Shown: piece after piece, positions 53,395-61,189 of the stretch | Layout of the letters: each line of letters begins with the position of its first letter | Numbering within the stretch: position 1 is the stretch's first letter | Assembly (NCBI RefSeq): GCF_012911935.1 | Contig: NZ_JAAXLA010000019.1 | Span: forward strand, 1 to 64,000 | Direction: 5' to 3' | DNA length: 64,000 bases | DNA from: Pseudonocardia acidicola | Lineage (GTDB): Bacteria > Actinomycetota > Actinomycetes > Mycobacteriales > Pseudonocardiaceae | Notes under the pieces: generated by a model | What the model was told of the DNA's origin: nothing | The model's input: only the letters and a program-made list of their open reading frames with translations | Database searches by the model: none | Translations under genes and position numbers: made by a program

Positions 53395-53418
53395 CGGCGA
53401 TCGACGGGCCGGCTCCGG

Positions 53419-53997
53419 TCAGCTGATGGCGCGGCGCGCCCGGCGGCGGCTCAGCTCGTCCTCCGGGGCGTCGTCGACGCTGCCGCCGTCGGCCCGCTCC
53501 ACCGGGAAGTCCTTGATCGAGCCGCTGATCTCGCGCATCGCGCCGCTGACCGCGATCCCGAAGACCCCCTGCCCGCCCTGCAGCAGGTCGACGACCTCCT
53601 CCGGGGAGGAGCATTCGTAGACCGTGGTGCCGTCGCTGAACAGCGTGATGCCGGCCAGATCTCTTATCCCACGCCGTCGCAGGTGTTCCACGGCGACCCG
53701 GATGTTCTGCAGCGAGACCCCGGCGTCGAGCAGGCGTTTGACCACCTTGAGGACCAGCACGTCCTTGAAGGAGTACAGCCGCTGGCTCCCGGAGCCGGCC
53801 GCACCTCTTATCGACGGGACGACCAGGCCGGTCCGGGCCCAGTAGTCCAGCTGCCGGTAGGTGATGCCGACGACCTGGCAGGCCGTCGGTCCACGGAACC
53901 CGACGAGCTGGTCGGGCAGCCCGTCGAGGCCCTCCCCGACCAGCGGGTCAGGGAAGAGTTCGCCCTGCTCCGGCGCGTCGGGCGGCGACGCGTCCAC
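53419..53997 (-). CDS. MerR-family regulator (FtsR/Rv1828-like)
   Basis: The 192-residue regulator has a MerR-type winged helix (GPTACQVVGITYRQLDYWARTGLVVPS), then the wing and a dimer helix (GSQRLYSFKDVLVLKVVKRLLDAGVSLQNIR). The C-terminal domain is non-metal and specific to the actinobacterial Rv1828 branch. Its order next to DUF151 and garA is conserved in mycobacteria. In corynebacteria the homologue FtsR activates ftsZ. The GTG at 53997 is preferred because GGGAGGGAG precedes it. Confidence 0.9.
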   Translation of the reverse strand: MDASPPDAPEQGELFPDPLVGEGLDGLPDQLVGFRGPTACQVVGITYRQLDYWARTGLVVPSIRGAAGSGSQRLYSFKDVLVLKVVKRLLDAGVSLQNIRVAVEHLRRRGIRDLAGITLFSDGTTVYECSSPEEVVDLLQGGQGVFGIAVSGAMREISGSIKDFPVERADGGSVDDAPEDELSRRRARRAIS

Positions 53998-54160
53998 GGC
54001 ACTCCCTCCCGCCGGGCGATGCGCATCTCTGCGCGTCGCCCGTCCCACTGACCAGCTGATGATCTGACCGTAAGCGGGTGCGCGCACTGGGTCAACGCGC
54101 CGCGCCGTTGCGTTTCACCCGGAGACGGGCGTGTCGCGCCGCCGTCGGGTGCCGCGCCGA

Positions 54161-54637
54161 TTATCCGGGCTGAGCGCCGCGGAAGTCCTCCGGGGAGACC
54201 GAGTCGAGGAACTCGCGGAACTTCTCGACCTCGTCCTCCTGCTCGTCCGGGATGATCAGGCCCGCCTCGGAGAGCACGCTCTCCTCCGCGTGGATCGGCA
54301 CCCCGACGCGCAGTGCCAGCGCGACCGAGTCACTCGGCCGCGCGGACACCTTGATCCCGCCGTCGAAGATCAACTCGGCGTAGAAGGTGCCCTCCTGCAG
54401 GTCGGTGATGCGTACCTGTTCCAGGCGCCGCCCCAGCGCCGTGATCACGTCCTTGAGCAGGTCGTGGGTCAACGGCCGGGCAGGCTTGACGCCCTGTTGC
54501 TCCAGAGCGATCGCCGTCGCCTCCACCGAGCCGATCCAGATCGGCAGGTAGCGGTCTCCGCTGGTCTCCCTCAACAAGAGGATGGGCTGGTTCGCGGGCA
54601 ACTCGACCCTGACACCCACGACGCGCATCTCGCTCAT
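54161..54637 (-). CDS. Bifunctional nuclease-domain protein (DUF151)
   Basis: The 158-residue protein belongs to the DUF151 family, corresponding to Rv1829 in M. tuberculosis. The first strand has MRVVGVRVELPANQPILLLRE and then PIWIGSVEATAIALEQQGV. A later block is KVSARPSDSVALALRVG. A nuclease activity has been reported for plant homologues; in bacteria the role is unsettled. A GGAGG ribosome-binding site precedes the ATG. It lies between MerR and GarA genes on the same strand. Confidence 0.9.
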   Translation of the reverse strand: MSEMRVVGVRVELPANQPILLLRETSGDRYLPIWIGSVEATAIALEQQGVKPARPLTHDLLKDVITALGRRLEQVRITDLQEGTFYAELIFDGGIKVSARPSDSVALALRVGVPIHAEESVLSEAGLIIPDEQEDEVEKFREFLDSVSPEDFRGAQPG

Positions 54638-54678
54638 GCGCCCGCCTCCTCACCCATCTACGTCCGCACTCCGCTCGG

Positions 54679-54731
54679 TTCCGGGGCTCGTTCCGGGCTC
54701 GATCCGGGCTGATCTGATCCCGATCTGATCG
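54679..54731. repeat. Short degenerate direct repeat, period 10-12 nt
   Basis: TTCCGGGGCTCG, TTCCGGGCTCG, ATCCGGGCTG, ATCTGATCCCG and ATCTGATCG follow one another between DUF151 and garA. It may only be slippage, although it lies upstream of the DUF151 start on the minus strand. Confidence 0.4.
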
Positions 54732-54832
54732 CTGCGGGCCCCGGGCGGCGTCTGACCCCTTCGACGCTACACGGGCGATCCCGGCCGCGCGCGCCTCCGG
54801 ACGGGCAGTTCGCGGCCGAATCGTGATCGTGG

Positions 54833-55288
54833 TCAGTCGTGGCGGGCACCCGGTTCACGCGGCCCGGTCAGGAAGACCAGCCGAAACTTGCCGATCTGCA
54901 CCTCGTCGCCGTTGGCCAGGACGGCGGTGTCGACTGGCTCACGGTTGACGTAGGTGCCGTTGAGGCTGCCGACGTCGACGACGACGAACTCGCCGGAGTC
55001 CCGGCGGAACTCGGCGTGCCGACGGGACACGGTCACGTCGTCGAGGAAGATGTCGCTGTCGGGGTGGCGCCCGGCGCTGGTCGTGGAGCGGTCCAGCAGG
55101 AAGCGCGAACCGGCGTTGGGTCCGCGCTTGACGACCAGCAGCGCGGAGCCGGGCGGCAGCGCGTCGACGCCGGAGATCGGCTGCTCCTGCGCCGGCTGCT
55201 CGACGTCGGCGAGGAAGTCAGCCCGGAAGACCGACGTGGTCTCCGGAGCACGCTCCGGCGGAACGCCGGGCACGTCGTTCGTGGTCAC
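54833..55288 (-). CDS. garA: FHA-domain protein GarA/OdhI-like
   Basis: The 151-residue protein carries an N-terminal phosphoacceptor motif ETTSVFRADF at residues 16-25 (Thr17 and Thr18) and a C-terminal FHA domain with GRHPDSDIFLDDVTVSRRHAE and SLNGTYVN. In mycobacteria PknB/PknG phosphorylate this motif, closing the protein onto its own FHA domain. That relieves inhibition of 2-oxoglutarate dehydrogenase and NAD-glutamate dehydrogenase. The same switch is expected. It starts at GTG behind AGGAGG, next to gcvH. Confidence 0.96.
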   Translation of the reverse strand: MTTNDVPGVPPERAPETTSVFRADFLADVEQPAQEQPISGVDALPPGSALLVVKRGPNAGSRFLLDRSTTSAGRHPDSDIFLDDVTVSRRHAEFRRDSGEFVVVDVGSLNGTYVNREPVDTAVLANGDEVQIGKFRLVFLTGPREPGARHD

Positions 55289-55370
55289 CTCGGGGTCTCC
55301 TCCTGCGGTGTGGGGGTGCCGTCTCAGGTCTGTGGGAATCGGGGCACAAACCTACCGTGCGGTGGTGCGC

Positions 55371-55760
55371 TCAGGACTGCTCGGTCAGCTGCCGGTACGC
55401 GGCGGCGTCGAGCAACTCGCCGAGTTGCGCCGCCCCGGCGTCCGACAGCCGCAGCTCCACGATCCACCCGGCCTCGTAGGCACCCGAATTGATCAGCTCG
55501 GGGGTGTTCTCGAGCGCGTCGTTGACCGCCACGACCTCGCCGGCCAGCGGAGCGTAGATGTCCGACACGGACTTCGTGGACTCGACCTCACCCAGCGCGT
55601 CACCGGTGGCGAAACTGTCGCCGACGGCCGGGAGCTGCACGAAGACGACGTCCCCGAGCTGTTCCTGAGCGTGGTCGGTGATGCCGATGCGGACGACACC
55701 GTCGCCCAGCTCCCGCACCCACTCGTGGGCTTCGGTATAGCGCAGGTCGTCGGGGATCAC
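55371..55760 (-). CDS. gcvH: Glycine cleavage system H protein
   Basis: The 129-residue lipoylated carrier shuttles the aminomethyl arm between GcvP, GcvT and the L protein. The lipoyl-lysine site is ESTKSVSDIYAP near residue 65, and the N-terminus (IPDDLRYTEAHEWVRE) matches the family. The GTG start has a leaderless -10 element. It is not preceded by a glycine aptamer, unlike gcvP. Confidence 0.96.
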   Translation of the reverse strand: MIPDDLRYTEAHEWVRELGDGVVRIGITDHAQEQLGDVVFVQLPAVGDSFATGDALGEVESTKSVSDIYAPLAGEVVAVNDALENTPELINSGAYEAGWIVELRLSDAGAAQLGELLDAAAYRQLTEQS

Positions 55761-55766
55761 CCGGCG

Positions 55767-55772
55767 AGCCTA
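55767..55772 (-). promoter_or_regulatory. -10 element (TAGGCT), leaderless promoter of gcvH
   Basis: Read on the minus strand it ends 6 nt before the GTG at 55760, in the 20-nt gap after the pgsA-like gene. Confidence 0.55.
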
Positions 55773-55780
55773 GCCCGCCC

Positions 55781-56419
55781 TCACAGGCCGCCGCGGTGGG
55801 GTTCGGCTTCGCGGTCCGAGGTGGCCGGCCGCGGCGCCGGCGTGCGCAGGGCCAGCACGAACTGCGCGAGGTAGAGCAGCCCCGACCACAGGTAGAGCCC
55901 GACTCCCCAGCCCGCGAAGGCGTAGCCGAAGGGCCGGGCGAGCTCGGCGAACCAGCCCTCGCCCTGCCCCAGCAGCAGCAGCGGGAACGCGTAGAGCAAC
56001 TGGAACGTGGCCGCCTTGCCCAGGTAGGTCACGACGAACGGGCCGTACCCGCGGCGGCGCAGCACGAGCACGCACAGGCCCAGCACCAGGTCGCGGGCGA
56101 CGAGGACCAGCACCACCCACCACGGCACGACCTCGCGTACCCCCAGCGCGACCAGCGCGGCGAGGATGTAGAGCCGGTCCACGGCGGGGTCGAGCAGCGC
56201 GCCGAGCCTGCTGTACTGGCCGAGCAACCGGGCGAGCTTGCCGTCGAGCCAGTCGGTCAGCCCGCCGAGCATCAGCACGAGGATCGCCCAACCGTCGGCG
56301 CGCGGACCGAGCAGCAGGTACAGGAACAGCGGCACCCCGGCCAGCCGGAGCACGCTGAGCAGGTTCGGGACCGTCAGCACCCGGTCGGTGCCGGCGTGCG
56401 GGGTCGGCGCGTCGGCCAC
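55781..56419 (-). CDS. pgsA2: CDP-alcohol phosphatidyltransferase (PgsA2-like)
   Basis: The 212-residue membrane enzyme carries the CDP-alcohol motif D-G-x2-A-R-x8-G-x3-D-x3-D (DWLDGKLARLLG, then GALLDPAVD) at about residues 60-85. About six membrane helices surround it. It corresponds by position to Rv1822, called pgsA2 there, in the gcvH-garA block. The alcohol substrate (glycerol phosphate or another) is not settled by sequence. The start at GTG 56419 is preferred over the longer frame to 56530, which has no membrane-protein-like N-terminus. Confidence 0.88.
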   Translation of the reverse strand: MADAPTPHAGTDRVLTVPNLLSVLRLAGVPLFLYLLLGPRADGWAILVLMLGGLTDWLDGKLARLLGQYSRLGALLDPAVDRLYILAALVALGVREVVPWWVVLVLVARDLVLGLCVLVLRRRGYGPFVVTYLGKAATFQLLYAFPLLLLGQGEGWFAELARPFGYAFAGWGVGLYLWSGLLYLAQFVLALRTPAPRPATSDREAEPHRGGL

Positions 56420-56510
56420 GTGGAGCAGCCTACGTCGGCGGCTGCACGGGCCATGCGGCGATCTACCCCGGGGGGTGCGGACGCCATCGGCACACGGCAC
56501 GATGCCGGGC

Positions 56511-57032
56511 ATGGATGCTTCCGAGCTCAAGCAGACACAGGCCCCGCTGAAGGCGCGCTACCGGGAGGATCCGGGCGCGGCGTTGATCACCCTGAAGGCC
56601 GACGGCGAGCTCGACGGCACGGGCGTGGCATGCCGCGTGCAGACCGCGACGACGCTGGCCGAGGCCGGCCTGCACCCCGCCACCGGCGGCGACGGCACCC
56701 AGCTGTGCTCCGGGGACATGCTGCTCGAGGCGCTGGTGGCCTGCGCCGGGGTGACCCTGCGTGCGGTCGCCACCGCACTGGAGCTGCAGGTCAGCGGCCG
56801 GGTGCATGCTGAGGGCGACCTCGACTTCCGCGGCACCCTCGGCGTCGACAAGGAGGCGCCGGTCGGGTTCCGCGACATCCGGCTGTCCTTCGACCTGGAC
56901 ACCACGGCCGACGCCGACCAGGTCGCCACCCTGATCAAGCTCACCGAGCGGTACTGCGTGGTGCTGCAGACCATCAAGTCCTCGCCGGCCACCGAGGTCT
57001 CGGTGACGGTCTCCGACGACGCCGCGGCCTGA
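56511..57032 (+). CDS. OsmC-family protein
   Basis: The 173-residue protein has the OsmC/Ohr fold. LEALVACAGVTL near residue 75 holds the first cysteine and TERYCVVLQTI near 146 the second, matching the pair used for thiol-dependent peroxide reduction. GLHPATGGDGTQLCSGDMLL fits the OsmC-like subgroup. It may detoxify organic peroxides or be a sulfur-metabolism relative. A CACGAT hexamer ends 7 nt before the ATG. The longer frame from 56238 is not coding. Confidence 0.87.
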   Translation: MDASELKQTQAPLKARYREDPGAALITLKADGELDGTGVACRVQTATTLAEAGLHPATGGDGTQLCSGDMLLEALVACAGVTLRAVATALELQVSGRVHAEGDLDFRGTLGVDKEAPVGFRDIRLSFDLDTTADADQVATLIKLTERYCVVLQTIKSSPATEVSVTVSDDAAA

Positions 57033-57075
57033 TCCCGGCGGCCGCCGGGGAGTCCCACGGATCCGGCGTCGGCGG

Positions 57076-57081
57076 TAGGTT
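57076..57081 (+). promoter_or_regulatory. -10 element (TAGGTT), leaderless promoter of the FAD oxidase operon
   Basis: The hexamer ends 6 nt before the ATG at 57088 and is the best promoter for the three-gene operon. Confidence 0.6.
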
Positions 57082-57087
57082 CCCGGC

Positions 57088-58506
57088 ATGGGGAGTGCCG
57101 CCGACGCCGCTGGGTCCGCCGTCGATCCGACCGTGCTCGAGGCCCTCGCCGCGGTGGTCGGCGCGGAGCACGTGACCGGGGGCGCGACGGCCGCCGCCGA
57201 GTTGTCGGACTACGCCCACGACGAGGCCCTGTCCATCGCCGCGCAACCACCCGCGGCGGTGGTCCGGCCCGGTAGCACCGCCGAGGTGTCGGCGATCCTG
57301 CGCCTGGCCGCCGGGCGCCGGCTCCCGGTCACCGCGCGCGGCACCGGCACCGGGCTCTCCGGTGCCGCGATCCCCCGCCCGGACGGTCTGGTCGTCTCCT
57401 TCGAACGGATGAACCGGATCCTGGAGATCGACACCGAGAACCACGTCGCCGTCGTCCAGCCCGGGGTGACGCTGGCCCAACTCGACGAGGCGACGGCCGC
57501 GCACGGCCTGAGTTACCCCGTCTACCCCGGCGAGAACGGTGCGAGCCTGGGCGGCAACGTCGCCACCAACGCCGGCGGGATGCGCGCGGTCCGCTACGGC
57601 GTGACCCGCCAGCAGGTACAGGGCCTGGAGGCGGTGCTGCCCACCGGCGAGGTCGTCCGCACCGGCGGCAAGCTCGCCAAGGCCAGCACCGGCTACGACC
57701 TCACCCAGCTGATCATCGGCTCCGAGGGCACCCTGGCGCTCGTCACCGAGGCCACCCTGCGGCTCTACCCGCGGCATCCGCACCAGGCCACCGTGCTGGC
57801 CCCGTTCACCGGCGTCGACGAGGTCGCGGCCGCAGTGCCGAAGATCGTCGCATCGGGCATCGGGCCGCTGGTCCTGGAGTACATCGACGCGCTGACGATG
57901 GCCGCGATCACCCAGGCTCAGGAGCTCGACCTGGGCATCTGCGAGCAGGTCCGCGAGTCCACCCAGGCCTATCTGCTGGTGATGCTGGACAACGCCGTCG
58001 CCGACCGGCTCGACGAGGACGTGCAGCGCCTCGGCGAGCACCTCGTGTCCCTCGGCGCGGCCGACGCCTACGTGCTGCCCGGCCCGGCCGCCCGCCGGCT
58101 GGTCGACGCCCGGGAGAAGGCGTTCTGGACCGCGAAGGCCATCGGCGCGCAGGAGGTCGTCGACGTGGTCGTCCCCCGCGCGGCCATGCCGGAGTTCCTG
58201 CGCCGGGCCCGGGACATCGCCGAGCGGCACGGATCGTTCGTCGCAGGGTGCGGGCACGCCGGCGACGGCAACGTGCACCTGTCGGTGTTCGAGACCGACC
58301 CGCAGGTGCGCTACCGGCTGCTGCGCGAGCTGTTCGAGGCCGGCATGAAGCTCGGCGGTCTCATCTCCGGCGAACACGGCGTCGGCCGCACCAAGAAGCG
58401 CTACTTCACCGAGCTGACCGACCCGGTGAACCTCGACCTGATGCGCCGCATCAAGCATGCGTTCGACCCGGCCGGGATCCTCAACCCCGGCGTGCTGCTC
58501 GACTAA
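57088..58506 (+). CDS. FAD-linked oxidase, GlcD/D-lactate dehydrogenase-type
   Basis: The 472-residue flavoenzyme of the VAO/PCMH family oxidises 2-hydroxy acids to 2-oxo acids. The FAD-binding part shows RGTGTGLSGAAIPRPDG and VQPGVTLAQLDEAT. The substrate domain ends with FVAGCGHAGDGNVHLSV and GEHGVGRTKKRYF, the usual signatures, and NLDLMRRIKHAFDPAGILNPG at the C-terminus. Sequence does not separate glycolate oxidase subunit D from D-lactate or other hydroxy acid dehydrogenases. It is the first gene of an operon with a ThDP enzyme 12 nt downstream. Confidence 0.92.
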   Translation: MGSAADAAGSAVDPTVLEALAAVVGAEHVTGGATAAAELSDYAHDEALSIAAQPPAAVVRPGSTAEVSAILRLAAGRRLPVTARGTGTGLSGAAIPRPDGLVVSFERMNRILEIDTENHVAVVQPGVTLAQLDEATAAHGLSYPVYPGENGASLGGNVATNAGGMRAVRYGVTRQQVQGLEAVLPTGEVVRTGGKLAKASTGYDLTQLIIGSEGTLALVTEATLRLYPRHPHQATVLAPFTGVDEVAAAVPKIVASGIGPLVLEYIDALTMAAITQAQELDLGICEQVRESTQAYLLVMLDNAVADRLDEDVQRLGEHLVSLGAADAYVLPGPAARRLVDAREKAFWTAKAIGAQEVVDVVVPRAAMPEFLRRARDIAERHGSFVAGCGHAGDGNVHLSVFETDPQVRYRLLRELFEAGMKLGGLISGEHGVGRTKKRYFTELTDPVNLDLMRRIKHAFDPAGILNPGVLLD

Positions 58507-58518
58507 GGAGCCGTATCC

Positions 58519-60087
58519 GTGAATGGAGCCCAGGCGCTCATCCGCACCTTGGTGGACGGCGGGGTGGATGTCTGCTTCGCCAACCCCGGCACCTCGGAGA
58601 TGCACTTCGTGGCCGCGCTCGACGCGGTGCCGCAGATGCGCGGGGTGCTGACCCTGTTCGAGGGCGTCGCCACCGGCGCGGCCGACGGCTACGGCCGGAT
58701 GGCCGGGCGCCCCGCCGCGACCCTGCTGCATCTGGGCCCCGGCCTGGGCAACGGCCTGGCGAACCTGCACAACGCGCGCCGAGCCGGCACCCCGATCGTC
58801 AACGTGGTCGGTGACCACGCGACGTTCCACAAGCAGTACGACGCGCCGCTGGAGTCCGACATCGGTGCGATCGCGGGCTCCGTGTCCGGCTGGGTCCGGC
58901 GCAGCGCGAGCACCGCCGACGTCGGCCCGGACGCCGCCGCCGCGATCGCCGCCGCGTCCGGCCCGCCCGGCCAGGTGGCGACCCTGATCCTGCCCGCGGA
59001 CGTCTCCTGGTCCGACGGCGACGCCGCGCCGGGCACCTGCCCGGAGCCGGCAGCCCCGCTCGGCCGGGGCACCCTCGACGCCGACACGCTCGAGGCCGCG
59101 GCGAAGGCGCTCGGCTCCGGTGAGCCGTGCCTGGTGCTGATCGGCGGCGAGGCGACCCGGGAGGCGGGCCTGACCGCTGCCGCCCGGATCGCCGCGGCGA
59201 CCGGGGCGAAGCTGCTCGCCGAGACGTTCCCGGCCCGGCTCGAGCGCGGCGCCGGGGTCCCGGCGGTCGACCGGCTCGGCTACCTCGCCGACATGGCGAT
59301 CCACCAGCTCAGCGGGGTCAAGCACCTGATCCTGGCCGGCGCGAGGTCGCCGGTGACGTTCTTCGGCTATCCGAACAAGCCCAGCGACCTCGTCCCCGAC
59401 GGCTGCCGGGTGTACCCGGTGGCGTCCCGCGAGGGTGCGGCCGTCGCGGCGCTGGAGGCCCTCGCCGACCTGGTCGCGGCCGGTACCGAGGCCCCGCCGG
59501 CCCCCGACGCCCGCCCGGAGCTGCCCACCGGCGCGCTCACCGCGGAGACCGCCGCGGCCGTCGTCGGGGCACTGCTGCCCGAGTGGGCGATCGTCGTCGA
59601 CGAGGCGAACACCTCCGGGCTCGGCCTGCCGGGCGCCACCGCGGGCGCGCCCCGGCACGACTGGCTGACGCTGACCGGCGGCTCGATCGGCTACGGGCTG
59701 CCCGCCGCGACCGGCGCCGCCGTCGCCTGCCCGGACCGGCCGGTGTGGTGCCTGGAGGCCGACGGCAGCGCGATGTACACGATCTCCGCGCTGTGGACGC
59801 ACGCCCGGGAGGGTCTCGACATCACCACGGTGATCTACAACAACTCCGCCTACGCGATCCTGCGGATGGAGCTCATGCAGGTCGGTGCGGCGACCGACGG
59901 GGAGCGGGCCCGGGCCCTGCTCGACCTCGGCGGCCCGCAGCTCGACTTCGTCTCGATCGCCCGGGGCATGGGCGTGCCGGCCGTGCGGGCCACGACGGCC
60001 GAGGAGTTCGCCGACGCGCTGCGCCGCGCCCAGGCCGATCCGGGCCCGCACCTGATCGAGGCGGTCGTCCCGTCACTGGTGCCGTGA
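58519..60087 (+). CDS. ThDP-dependent enzyme, acetolactate synthase-like
   Basis: The 522-residue thiamine diphosphate enzyme has the catalytic Glu in TLFEGVATGAADGYGRM near residue 47 and GDHATFHKQYD. The ThDP/Mg motif is EADGSAMYTISALW near 420, followed by NNSAYAILRMELM near 437. The family is usually called acetolactate synthase large subunit-like or benzoylformate decarboxylase-like. With no small subunit nearby and an oxidase upstream, 2-oxo acid decarboxylation is more likely than branched-chain synthesis. Its stop overlaps the next gene by 1 nt. Confidence 0.88.
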   Translation: MNGAQALIRTLVDGGVDVCFANPGTSEMHFVAALDAVPQMRGVLTLFEGVATGAADGYGRMAGRPAATLLHLGPGLGNGLANLHNARRAGTPIVNVVGDHATFHKQYDAPLESDIGAIAGSVSGWVRRSASTADVGPDAAAAIAAASGPPGQVATLILPADVSWSDGDAAPGTCPEPAAPLGRGTLDADTLEAAAKALGSGEPCLVLIGGEATREAGLTAAARIAAATGAKLLAETFPARLERGAGVPAVDRLGYLADMAIHQLSGVKHLILAGARSPVTFFGYPNKPSDLVPDGCRVYPVASREGAAVAALEALADLVAAGTEAPPAPDARPELPTGALTAETAAAVVGALLPEWAIVVDEANTSGLGLPGATAGAPRHDWLTLTGGSIGYGLPAATGAAVACPDRPVWCLEADGSAMYTISALWTHAREGLDITTVIYNNSAYAILRMELMQVGAATDGERARALLDLGGPQLDFVSIARGMGVPAVRATTAEEFADALRRAQADPGPHLIEAVVPSLVP

Positions 60088-61169
60088 TGGCCGAGCCGGG
60101 GGGCGCGCCCGAGGCGGCCGCGGTCGGGCCCGCGATCACCGCCGACGGACAGGTCGGCAGGATCTTCGAGTGGCGACGCGGGTTCGACGTCACCTGGCTG
60201 CTCGCCGTCGGGTTGCGTAGCGGGATCGTGCACGCGCTGGCCGCCCACCCGGGGGCGACCGCCACCGAGCTGGCCGAGCGGCTGGAGCTGCACGGGCCGT
60301 ACACCGCGGCCTGGCTGCGCACCGCGCAGGGCTTCGAGATCGTGGACGTGGACCGGCCGGGCTACCGGCTCGCCCCGCACCTGGACACGATCCTCACCGA
60401 CGCCTCGGACCCCCGCTACCTCGCCGGGTACATCCTGCTCGGCGCCGAGGTCGCGACCCGCGACTTCGAGGCGACCGCGGAGGCCATGCGGACCGGTGCG
60501 GTCGTGCCGTTCCAGGGCCGGGGCGACCTGTTCACCCGGTTGGTCGCCGAGGCCACCCGCGGGCTGCAGACGATGACCGCGCGCGGCATCCTGCCCAAGC
60601 TGCCCGGCGTCGCGGAGGCGCTGCGCCACGGCGGCACCGTGCTCGAGATCGGCTGCGGCACCGGAAACCTGCTGCTCGCGCTGGCCGCGCAGTTCCCCAC
60701 CGCCCGGTGCATCGGGGTGGACATCGACGCCGACTCGCTCGCCGCCGCGGGCGAGAAGATCACCACGGCGGGGCTCGACCGGCGCGTCACGCTGCACCAC
60801 GGCGCCGTCGCGGAGGCGGTCGCGCAGGCCCGGCCCGGCGGCGTCGACGTCGTCGTGCTGGTCGAGGTGCTGCACGAGATCGCGCCCGCGCTGCGCCCCG
60901 GGGTCATCGGCGACGCGGCGGCCGCGCTGCGCCCCGGCGGCTGGCTGGTGATCGTGGACGAGACCTACCCCTCGACCGCCGAGCAGGCCCGCGAACCCGA
61001 GTACCGGTTCCCGCTGATGACCGGGTTCGAGGAGCTGCTCTGGGGCAACGTGCTCCCGACCCGCGAGGAGCAGGAGCAGCTGCTGGCCGGGGCCGGGCTG
61101 ACCGGGCCGGTCGACCGCCGGCTGGTCGGAGAGGGGTTCACGGTGCTCACCACGGCCAAGCCGCACTGA
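60087..61169 (+). CDS. SAM-dependent methyltransferase, O-methyltransferase-like
   Basis: The 360-residue protein has an N-terminal winged-helix/dimerisation part (LLAVGLRSGIVHALAAHPGATATELAERL). The Rossmann methyltransferase domain holds motif I VLEIGCGTGNLLLALA near residue 185 and acidic GVDIDADS. This layout is that of class I O-methyltransferases or small-molecule methyltransferases. The ATG shares its A with the preceding TGA, so translation is coupled. In operon with the oxidase and ThDP enzyme, it may modify their product. Confidence 0.85.
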   Translation: MAEPGGAPEAAAVGPAITADGQVGRIFEWRRGFDVTWLLAVGLRSGIVHALAAHPGATATELAERLELHGPYTAAWLRTAQGFEIVDVDRPGYRLAPHLDTILTDASDPRYLAGYILLGAEVATRDFEATAEAMRTGAVVPFQGRGDLFTRLVAEATRGLQTMTARGILPKLPGVAEALRHGGTVLEIGCGTGNLLLALAAQFPTARCIGVDIDADSLAAAGEKITTAGLDRRVTLHHGAVAEAVAQARPGGVDVVVLVEVLHEIAPALRPGVIGDAAAALRPGGWLVIVDETYPSTAEQAREPEYRFPLMTGFEELLWGNVLPTREEQEQLLAGAGLTGPVDRRLVGEGFTVLTTAKPH

Positions 61170-61189
61170 GCACCGCGCCCCGCCCGGCC

